Shown: piece by piece, positions 1 through 6,121 of the stretch
How the letters are laid out: every line of letters begins with the position of its first letter
Position numbering within the stretch: the first letter of the stretch is position 1
Source: Bacteroidota bacterium
GTDB lineage: Bacteria > Bacteroidota > Bacteroidia > Cytophagales > Cyclobacteriaceae
Length of the DNA stretch: 10,515 nucleotides
Direction of reading: 5' to 3'
Assembly (NCBI GenBank): GCA_024643595.1
Contig: JAHEMS010000088.1
Coordinates: forward strand, 1 to 10,515
Translations under genes and position numbers: made by a program
Notes under the pieces: model-generated
The model's input: the letters and a program-made list of their open reading frames with translations, nothing else
What the model was told of the DNA's origin: nothing
Database searches by the model: none

Positions 1-561
1 CTGACGACAGACGCGAATACCTTTTAACTTTTCATTTCGCTTAGGCGGAATATTCACATTCAATGCCACCCCTTTCGGTAATCCTTTTTCCAACACTTGT
101 TGAGCGATCTTTTTTATAACCTCATGGGTATGTGTAAAATCAGCCTTGTGGCTATAGTCGCACAACGAAAAGCCAATCGCGGGTGTACCTTCTATAGCAC
201 CTTCAATAGCGGCCGACATGGTACCAGAGTAAAGAATGCTGATGGAAGTATTGCTGCCATGATTAATGCCACTCACGACCAGGTCGGGCTGGCGGTTATC
301 TTTTAATACATGGTGGCGTGCCATCTTCACGCAATCTGCGGGTGTGCCCGAACATTCAAACGCTTTAACGCCTTCAAAAATAAAGGACTCCGTTAACCGA
401 AGGGTATCCCCAACCGTAATCGCATGGCCCATGCCCGACTGTGGGCTATCGGGTGCAACCACGATTACATCGCCTAACTCCTTCATCACATTTATCAAAT
501 TCAATATTCCGCGTGCTGAGATACCATCGTCGTTCGAAACCAGAATCAAAGGTTTTTGCAT
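1..561 (-). CDS. surE: 5'/3'-nucleotidase SurE (3' end outside window)
   Basis: SurE is a metal-dependent phosphatase that removes phosphate from nucleoside monophosphates and is linked to stationary-phase survival. Reading the minus strand from the ATG at 561 gives 187 uninterrupted residues that run off the left edge; the family is usually about 250 residues, so roughly the last quarter is missing. Near the N-terminus is SNDDGI, with the metal-binding pair D11/D12. It is followed by VVAPDSPQSGMGHA, with S42 as the third ligand, and SGINHGSN, with N100 as the fourth. The later YSGTMSAAIEGA and VNIPP segments are also typical of SurE. The gene starts 30 bases after the stop of the secreted hypothetical protein on the same strand and is probably the last visible gene of that operon. 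The fold assignment is secure; substrate preference cannot be read from sequence. Confidence 0.96.
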   Translation of the reverse strand, partial: MQKPLILVSNDDGISARGILNLINVMKELGDVIVVAPDSPQSGMGHAITVGDTLRLTESFIFEGVKAFECSGTPADCVKMARHHVLKDNRQPDLVVSGINHGSNTSISILYSGTMSAAIEGAIEGTPAIGFSLCDYSHKADFTHTHEVIKKIAQQVLEKGLPKGVALNVNIPPKRNEKLKGIRVCRQ

Positions 562-591
562 AAAAGTCGTCTGTTAAAAAAATGGCAATGA

Positions 592-1200
592 TTATCTAAA
601 AAGAGAGTTATAGTGATTGACTGCTTTGGCAAGCTCATATTTATCATCCAGATCAAGACGATTAGCTTTTACGTATCGTTGAACTTCATCTTCTCTTCCT
701 TTCATTACATCATACCAATCATTCTTCTTCCCTCGATACTCCTCAATTTCACCATTCTCTCTAAGAAGAAAATATTTATTGATCAACACGAGCCGGGTAT
801 AGGATCCATAATAATAAAATGTTGAATTCATTGTTCGATATTCAAGCACTTCGCGGCAGAGTAAAGTAATTTTTCCCTCTTCCAGCAATTCAAAGAATAC
901 CGGAGCTTTATATTGCCCTGAAGTTGAATAAGGCAACGAGTAAAAAATCCTGTATCGTTTGACGGAGTTATCAAAAATTTCAAAAAATAGTACTTTGCGC
1001 GCACTGTAGCTTTCTAATTTATTGTCCCCCTTGGATTGATATTGAATAAGATCATTTTGCAGATCATATTTAATGCTGCCTCGCAAGGTATCGCCTGAAT
1101 CTAATATCAATTTTCCTTCATGCCACAACTCAAAAGCGAACTGCTGTGCTGAAGCTGACGCCACTATTAAACTAACAACAATGAAAACAACTATTCTCAT
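592..1200 (-). CDS. Secreted hypothetical protein, 202 aa, coupled to ribBA
   Basis: I do not recognise a named domain. The protein opens with a clear Sec signal peptide (one Arg, then a hydrophobic stretch up to about residue 17, ending ASASA before QQ), so the mature part is predicted to be periplasmic or outer-membrane associated; there is no lipobox cysteine. The mature region looks beta-rich and aromatic, with phrases such as DSGDTLRGSIKYDLQNDLI, FFELLEEGKITLLCRE and a tyrosine-rich YYYGSY patch. The C-terminal 50 residues are charged and probably helical. The general style recalls uncharacterised secreted proteins of Cytophagales, but that is memory and not a search. Its ATG overlaps the ribBA stop as ATGA, which suggests translational coupling, and surE follows 30 bases after its TAA. 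No catalytic motif is visible and the single mature cysteine sits in LLCRE. It is a real gene judging by the signal peptide, the overlap and the lack of internal stops. Confidence 0.85.
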   Translation of the reverse strand: MRIVVFIVVSLIVASASAQQFAFELWHEGKLILDSGDTLRGSIKYDLQNDLIQYQSKGDNKLESYSARKVLFFEIFDNSVKRYRIFYSLPYSTSGQYKAPVFFELLEEGKITLLCREVLEYRTMNSTFYYYGSYTRLVLINKYFLLRENGEIEEYRGKKNDWYDVMKGREDEVQRYVKANRLDLDDKYELAKAVNHYNSLFR

Positions 1201-2417
1201 TTTGGATTCAGAATCATATGTCCGAGTTTATCTCGCTTGGTGAGCAAATATTTTTCATTATGTGGATTAGGCGTTATCTCAATGGGAATATTATCAACAA
1301 TCTCTAATCCATAGCCCATCAATCCAACTCTTTTCTTCGGGTTATTGGTAATCAAACGAATTTTGGAAACGCCGAGATCACTCAAAATTTGCGCACCGAT
1401 ACCATAGTCGCGACTATCCATTTCAAAACCCAACTGCAAATTGGCTTCAACGGTATCCAACCCTTCTTCCTGCAATTTATAGGCTTTTAACTTATTCAAT
1501 AAACCGATGCCGCGGCCTTCCTGTTTCATGTAAAGTACAATTCCTTTTCCCTCCCGATCGACCATCTGCATGGCACTGTGCAATTGTGAGCCACAATCAC
1601 ACCGGCAGGAACCAAATATATCGCCAGTTACACAAGAGGAATGAACACGTACCATGACCGGCTCATCATTTTTCCATTCACCTTTCACTAACGCCATATG
1701 AACTTCTGTAGTATTGATTTGCTCATACGCCACCAACCTAAAATCTCCATACTCGGTGGGCATCTTTACTTCCACTTGTTTTCGAATCTGCGATTCTACC
1801 TTCATCCGATAGGCAATGAGGTCCTTGATGGTTACCAGCTTAAGATTAAAACGGTCTGCCACCAGGCGGAGATCAGCTAGTCGTGCCATCGATCCATCTT
1901 CATTCATGATCTCTACCAATACTCCCGCTGGGCGGAAACCCGCTAATCGTGCAAAGTCAACAGCCGCTTCTGTATGCCCGGCACGTCTGAGCACTCCCTC
2001 TTTTTTTGCTTTAAGGGGAAAGATATGTCCTGGTCTTCCTAATTCCTCCGGCTTTGTTTCCGGATCGACCAATGACTTGATGGTCTTGAAACGGTCGTGG
2101 GCAGAAATACCAGTCGTGCAGCCGTGGCCAATTAAATCAACGGATACTGTGAAAGGGGTTTCAAAGGTGGCCGTGTTTTTTCCAACCATTAATTCAAGGC
2201 CAAGTTCGTCGCAACGTTCTTCCATCAGCGGAGCGCAAATTAATCCGCGCCCATGGGTGGCCATGAAATTAACAATCTCGGGGGTAATGGATTCGGCTGC
2301 GCATACAAAGTCGCCCTCATTTTCGCGATCCTCATCATCAACAACAATAATGACTTTGCCCTGTTTTATGTCTTCAATGGCCTCTTCAATCTTATCAATT
2401 CTTATTTTATCATTCAT
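1197..2417 (-). CDS. ribBA: RibBA: DHBP synthase / GTP cyclohydrolase II fusion
   Basis: This bifunctional cytosolic enzyme feeds both branches of riboflavin synthesis. The RibB half converts ribulose 5-phosphate to 3,4-dihydroxy-2-butanone 4-phosphate, and the RibA half opens GTP to the diaminopyrimidinone precursor. At 406 residues it has the normal fusion length. RibB (about 1-205) shows DDEDRENEGDF at 27-37, HGRGLICAPL at 55-64 and RAGHTEAAVDF at 145-155, with the active-site His at 148. RibA (about 207-406) shows the zinc triad C262, C273 and C275 in SSCVTGDIFGSCRCDCG, followed by QEGRGIGL at 299-306 and DSRDYGIGAQIL at 334-345, then LITNNPKKR. Both halves look catalytically intact. It lies 48 bases downstream of dnaG. 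That gap is too short for an FMN riboswitch, so direct riboswitch control is unlikely; a Bacteroidota-type -7 element is present instead. Its stop overlaps the next gene as ATGA. Confidence 0.98.
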   Translation of the reverse strand: MNDKIRIDKIEEAIEDIKQGKVIIVVDDEDRENEGDFVCAAESITPEIVNFMATHGRGLICAPLMEERCDELGLELMVGKNTATFETPFTVSVDLIGHGCTTGISAHDRFKTIKSLVDPETKPEELGRPGHIFPLKAKKEGVLRRAGHTEAAVDFARLAGFRPAGVLVEIMNEDGSMARLADLRLVADRFNLKLVTIKDLIAYRMKVESQIRKQVEVKMPTEYGDFRLVAYEQINTTEVHMALVKGEWKNDEPVMVRVHSSCVTGDIFGSCRCDCGSQLHSAMQMVDREGKGIVLYMKQEGRGIGLLNKLKAYKLQEEGLDTVEANLQLGFEMDSRDYGIGAQILSDLGVSKIRLITNNPKKRVGLMGYGLEIVDNIPIEITPNPHNEKYLLTKRDKLGHMILNPK

Positions 2418-2442
2418 CTTTTTCTATTTTCACATCATTCAA

Positions 2443-2450
2443 CAAAGATA
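2443..2450 (-). promoter_or_regulatory. Candidate -7 promoter element for ribBA operon
   Basis: Read on the minus strand this octamer is TATCTTTG, an exact match to the Bacteroidota -7 consensus TAnnTTTG recognised by the primary sigma factor of that phylum. It lies about 25 bases upstream of the ribBA ATG, inside the short dnaG-ribBA gap, so a transcript would carry a very short leader. The -33 TTG partner is not ideal: the nearest TTG, inside the dnaG 3' end, is 26 bases away, a little longer than usual. Transcription start not demonstrable from sequence. Confidence 0.45.
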
Positions 2451-2465
2451 GCGTTAATACTGTTC

Positions 2466-4400
2466 CTACTTGGCCACAACGATGCCCAGCAATTTGGCCA
2501 GTTCATGTTCAGCATCTTTTAATCCGGTTTGCGCGATCAATGCTTCATCCAGTTTATCCCAGTTACCTATATTCTCTGCTTCCTTTACTTTCAACAAATT
2601 CTCCTCCATCATTTTCTGAACCACTCTGAATTTTAATCTTAAAACATTGCTTAATGCGAGTTCTGTCACAATTTCATTTTCTTTAGGAAAGTAAATATGA
2701 AATTTATCGCTCCAGTATTTACTGGTATCATAGCGAGAAGTAATCAGTTCAGTCACCGCGTTTTTAACTTCTTGAATACTATTCCCTGTCAAAAAACTAC
2801 CACTGTCCGGAATATGGCCCTCAAGCACTCCCTTTCTGAATGCATCGTAGATCTGATGGTATACAGGATTGGTAAACGTTACATCATCCAATTCCTGCAT
2901 GATGAAGTCAGTAAGTTTCTGTTCATCAATGGCTTCATCCGCATAATTAAGTAATAGGCGTATCGTCTCCCGTTCCTGCAATTGTACCATCGATTGCACA
3001 TCCAGTTTACTTCCTGTTGCAGTATTTTCAATTAACTCAAGGGGAGTTAATTCTTCTGGACGTTCTCTTGATTTCTCCTTATCCGTTTTCCTTCTTTCCT
3101 GAATGAGGATTTTATTAAGTTCGGTAAGTAGCACCGGCTCTCCAATCTTCAGCAGTTGACTGGTTTCCTGAATATAGACCGACCGCTTTACCGGATCCGG
3201 TATCTGTGAAATACTGGAAATAATTTCTTTAATCGATTCTGCTTTTCGGATAGGATCTCCAGCAGCTTCGGAAGCATAAAGACCAGCTTTAAAGGAAACA
3301 AAATCTTGAGTGTGATCTTTTAAAAACTTCTGAAACTCCGAGGTCCCCACTTTACGGGAATAGCTATCAGGATCTTCACCATCCGGGAACAACACAACAC
3401 GCACATTCATTCCCCCTTTCAAAATCATATCGATTCCGCGCAACGCTGCCTTTATTCCGGCTGAATCACCATCAAACAGAACGGTTATATTTTCTGTAAA
3501 CCTTCGAATGATCTTGATCTGATGTTCAGTAAGCGCTGTACCTGATGAGGCGACCACATTGGGAACATCTGACTGGTGCAGGGAGATGACGTCCGTATAT
3601 CCTTCCACCAAATAACATACGTCATGCTGCCGAATTGCATTCTTTCCCTGATACAAACCATATAAGACATCACTCTTATGATAAATATCGGTTTCGGGTG
3701 AGTTAATATATTTGGGCTGGTTCTTGTCTTTGCCCAGCATACGTGCGCCGAAAGCAATCACTTTGCCAGAGATATTGTGTACTGGGAATATTACCCTCCC
3801 GCGAAAACGATCATAGGTGCCACCATCTTCCTTCTTTACAACGAGACCCGTCTTTTCAAGTAACTCTTTATTATAACCTTTTGAAATCGCTTCGTTACTG
3901 AAGTTCTCCCATCCCGCCAAGGCATATCCTAACTCAAATTTTTCGATCGTGCGATCATTAAAGCCACGTTCTCTGAAATAGCTGAGTCCAATGCTGATGC
4001 CCTCTTCACTGCCAGTAAGTTGTTTGCGATAATACTCCTTAGCAAAGTTCATAAGGATATAAAGTCCCTCTCGTTCACTTTGCTCCGCTTTACCCTCATC
4101 GGTTAGGCGGTCCTCTTTGATTTCAACCCCATATTTTTTGGCGAGATAACGGAGCGCCTCACTGTAGTTCATTTTCTCATGCTCCATTACAAAAGAGATC
4201 GCATCGCCCCCCTTCCCACTGCTGAAGTCTTTAAAAATACCTTTGCTCGGTACTACGAAAAACGAAGGCGTCTTTTCGTTCGAAAACGGACTCAAAGCTT
4301 TATAATTCTGACCTGACTTTTTTAGGGTCAAAAAGTCACTAATGACATCGATAATGTCAATACGGTTCCGTATTTCTTCTATGGTATCGCGGGAGATCAA
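2466..4400 (-). CDS. dnaG: DNA primase DnaG, zinc-finger ligands replaced, TTG start
   Basis: DnaG makes the RNA primers for chromosomal replication and works with the replicative helicase. The 644 residues have the usual order: N-terminal zinc-binding-type domain (about 1-95), RNA-polymerase-like core with basic DRFRGRVIFPV at 197-207, TOPRIM centre, then a helicase-interaction region (about 470-644). TOPRIM residues are intact: E267 in EGYTD, D310 and D312 in DGDSAG, and DPDS at 343-346. The N-terminal domain is clearly homologous to CHC2 fingers (PFSNEKTPSF and SGKGGDAISF) but the four ligand positions are S37, S40, D58 and S61, so no zinc site remains. I recall the same substitution in other Bacteroidota primases but did not check it. 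The start must be TTG at 4400: the in-frame stop TAA at 4434-4436 is upstream, no ATG or GTG lies between, and ISRDTIEEI begins where the family begins. The gene is divergent from mrp. Confidence 0.96.
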   Translation of the reverse strand: MISRDTIEEIRNRIDIIDVISDFLTLKKSGQNYKALSPFSNEKTPSFFVVPSKGIFKDFSSGKGGDAISFVMEHEKMNYSEALRYLAKKYGVEIKEDRLTDEGKAEQSEREGLYILMNFAKEYYRKQLTGSEEGISIGLSYFRERGFNDRTIEKFELGYALAGWENFSNEAISKGYNKELLEKTGLVVKKEDGGTYDRFRGRVIFPVHNISGKVIAFGARMLGKDKNQPKYINSPETDIYHKSDVLYGLYQGKNAIRQHDVCYLVEGYTDVISLHQSDVPNVVASSGTALTEHQIKIIRRFTENITVLFDGDSAGIKAALRGIDMILKGGMNVRVVLFPDGEDPDSYSRKVGTSEFQKFLKDHTQDFVSFKAGLYASEAAGDPIRKAESIKEIISSISQIPDPVKRSVYIQETSQLLKIGEPVLLTELNKILIQERRKTDKEKSRERPEELTPLELIENTATGSKLDVQSMVQLQERETIRLLLNYADEAIDEQKLTDFIMQELDDVTFTNPVYHQIYDAFRKGVLEGHIPDSGSFLTGNSIQEVKNAVTELITSRYDTSKYWSDKFHIYFPKENEIVTELALSNVLRLKFRVVQKMMEENLLKVKEAENIGNWDKLDEALIAQTGLKDAEHELAKLLGIVVAK

Positions 4401-4422
4401 CTCTTGAATTGCTTCTGAACCG

Positions 4423-4437
4423 GTAAAGATACTTTAC
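4423..4437. promoter_or_regulatory. Perfect 15-bp inverted repeat upstream of dnaG
   Basis: GTAAAG-ATA-CTTTAC is a perfect palindrome with 6-bp arms and a 3-base centre, located 23 bases before the dnaG TTG start. Read on the dnaG strand it contains TATCTTTA, one base from the Bacteroidota -7 consensus TAnnTTTG, with a TTG 25 bases further upstream. It could be an operator over a promoter, or a small hairpin in the dnaG leader. With arms of only 6 bp, chance occurrence is possible. Confidence 0.3.
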
Positions 4438-4597
4438 TTGCGCATAAAATAGGCTGCAACAATGGATTTAAACAGGGCAAATAAATTGAATTTTATAGAC
4501 CAAATATGAGTATCCGGGTCCTGAGTTAGTCAATATTTTATAATCCACTAAATCACAAGAATATGCCCTTAAAATAATCTTCCACCCATAAACATTA

Positions 4598-4614
4598 TTT
4601 AGAATTTATCTAAA
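4598..4614. promoter_or_regulatory. TTTAGA-N5-TCTAAA inverted repeat before mrp
   Basis: The 17-bp element has perfect 6-bp arms (TTTAGA and TCTAAA) around ATTTA and ends 41 bases before the mrp ATG. Its size, AT-rich core and spacing resemble operators bound by Fur-superfamily iron regulators, such as the Irr-type TTTAGAA-N3-TTCTAAA. Because the downstream genes handle iron-sulfur clusters, iron- or redox-dependent control is a reasonable inference, but no regulator gene lies in the window and the local AT richness raises the chance background. No clear TAnnTTTG promoter was found beside it. Confidence 0.35.
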
Positions 4615-4655
4615 ATGACTTCAAACAACCGCTTAAATTGTGCTTTTTTGTAAAT

Positions 4656-5750
4656 ATGTCGATAACCAAAGAAGAAATTTTAGATGCCCTGCGCACGGTT
4701 AATGATCCTGATCTAAAAAAGGATCTGGTTAGTCTCAATATGGTGCGTGATATCATAGTTGGAGAAAAAAAAGTGAGTTTTACGGTGGTGCTGACCACCC
4801 CGGCCTGTCCTTTAAAAGAAATGATCAAGAAGGACTGCGAACAGGCTGTTTATAAGGTAGTTGATAAAGAGTTTGTATTAGACATTAATATGACCTCCTC
4901 GGTGACCAGTTTGCGACAAAACGCGCCACTGTTACCAGGGGTTAAAAACATCATCGCGATTGCGTCAGGTAAAGGAGGAGTTGGAAAGTCTACTGTTACC
5001 ACCAACCTCGCAGTGGCTTTAGCTCAGGCAGGTGCAAAAGTAGGATTAATTGATGCTGACATTTTTGGACCATCAATTCCACTCATGTTTAATTGCGAAC
5101 GTGAACAGCCAGAAGTAAAAGTAGTTGAAGGAAAAAATTACATAATTCCGCTTGAACACTACGGGGTAAAGTTGATGTCAATTGGCTTTTTGGTTCCCAA
5201 TGATAGTGCGGTTGTCTGGAGAGGCCCGATGGCCAGCTCAGCGTTAAAGCAATTTATAAGCGATACAGTCTGGGGTGATCTTGATTATTTATTGATTGAT
5301 TTACCTCCTGGTACCAGCGATATCCATCTTACCCTCGTACAAACCGTGCCCGTAACTGGAGCTTTGATTGTGACTACTCCGCAAAAAGTAGCCCTCACTG
5401 ACGCCAGCAAAGGTCTTGCTATGTTCAAACAGCCTCAAATTAATGTGCCTGTTTTGGGGGTAATTGAAAACATGGCCTACTTCACACCAGAGGAATTGCC
5501 TGAGAACAAATACTATATTTTTGGAAAAGACGGAGGTAAGAATCTTGCTGAAAAATATCAGGTTCCATTGTTGGGTCAGATTCCATTAGTACAAGGAATT
5601 CGTGAAAGTGGTGATAGCGGATTGCCTACTGTAATGAAAGATGGAATTACCGCCCAGGCTTTTAAAGAATTAGCCGAAGCGGTGGCCCGCCAGATTGCCA
5701 TTAGAAATGCTAACTTTGAGTCAACCAAACGCGTTGAGCTAACCGTGTGA
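4656..5750 (+). CDS. mrp: Mrp/NBP35-family iron-sulfur cluster carrier ATPase
   Basis: Mrp (ApbC) is a cytosolic P-loop ATPase that carries and delivers Fe-S clusters to apo-proteins. From the ATG at 4656 it has 364 residues. The first 85 or so form a MIP18/DUF59 domain with the conserved TTPACP (C51). The ATPase domain follows, with the deviant Walker A SGKGGVGKS at 104-112, DADIFGPSIP at 133-142 and the Walker B-like LLIDLPPGTSD at 212-222. Most family members have a CxxC after ENMxxF that binds a bridging cluster at the dimer interface. Here that place (ENMAYF at 271-276) continues TPEELPENKYY with no cysteine, and the protein has only C51, C61 and C147. I recall the same sequence style in Bacteroides Mrp proteins. 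An in-frame TTG at 4638 would add six residues; the ATG is preferred because MSITKEEIL is the normal family start. The stop overlaps the next gene as TGATG. Confidence 0.95.
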   Translation: MSITKEEILDALRTVNDPDLKKDLVSLNMVRDIIVGEKKVSFTVVLTTPACPLKEMIKKDCEQAVYKVVDKEFVLDINMTSSVTSLRQNAPLLPGVKNIIAIASGKGGVGKSTVTTNLAVALAQAGAKVGLIDADIFGPSIPLMFNCEREQPEVKVVEGKNYIIPLEHYGVKLMSIGFLVPNDSAVVWRGPMASSALKQFISDTVWGDLDYLLIDLPPGTSDIHLTLVQTVPVTGALIVTTPQKVALTDASKGLAMFKQPQINVPVLGVIENMAYFTPEELPENKYYIFGKDGGKNLAEKYQVPLLGQIPLVQGIRESGDSGLPTVMKDGITAQAFKELAEAVARQIAIRNANFESTKRVELTV

Positions 5751-6016
5751 TGAATATTGAAGTATCAATAGGTACAGAACTTGGTGATCGTGTTGAAACT
5801 GCACTGAATAGTATTCGGCCTTATCTGGAAGCGGATGGTGGTAATGTTCGTGTATTGGAATTTACTTCTGATCAAGTTTTGAAATTAGAATTTGTAGGAG
5901 CGTGTGGCACTTGTCCAATGTCTACCATGACGTTTAAGGCAGGCGTAGAGGAAGCGATTAAAAGGATGGTTCCTGAAATAAAAAGTATTGAAGTAGTAAA
6001 TCTTACCACCGCTTAG
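5750..6016 (+). CDS. NifU C-terminal-domain Fe-S scaffold protein
   Basis: This 88-residue protein is a stand-alone NifU C-terminal domain, a small scaffold that assembles or passes on Fe-S clusters. The signature is complete: VETALNSIRPYLEADGGNV at 15-33, then VGACGTCPMSTMT with the cluster cysteines C52 and C55, then GVEEAIKRMVPEI. The family length is usually 75-100 residues, so nothing is missing. The ATG at 5750 shares its A with the TGA of mrp (TGATG), so translational coupling is likely; a GTG directly before it at 5747 is in frame but would add only one residue. Adjacency to mrp supports a shared job: scaffold beside carrier ATPase. Because this Mrp lacks the usual CxxC, the cysteines here may be the main cluster site of the pair, which is inference. 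Confidence 0.94.
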   Translation: MNIEVSIGTELGDRVETALNSIRPYLEADGGNVRVLEFTSDQVLKLEFVGACGTCPMSTMTFKAGVEEAIKRMVPEIKSIEVVNLTTA

Positions 6017-6121
6017 TGTTTTTTGTGATGATCGCTATTGGATTATTACACGATACACACATTCAAATGCAATGGAAAAGGTTTCTGTTCGTTTGAGAAA
6101 AAGTTAAGACCAGTCGTTTAT

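Noticed and set aside
1816..2451. A 211-codon open frame on the plus strand opposite ribBA
   Set aside because: It lies wholly antisense to the strongly conserved RibB half of ribBA, is Ser/Pro-rich as frame shadows are, and shows no domain or sensible start context.
4506..4529. A seven-codon ATG frame in the dnaG-mrp intergenic region as a leader peptide
   Set aside because: Too short, no run of regulatory codons, no attached attenuator-like stem, and easily due to chance.
4638..4655. TTG start for mrp
   Set aside because: It adds only MCFFVN before the family start MSITKEEIL, and the ATG at 4656 is a stronger start codon.
6038..6121. Upstream TTG start for the metalloprotease
   Set aside because: It would put 28 polar residues before a well-formed signal peptide; the ATG at 6122 places the signal peptide at the N-terminus.
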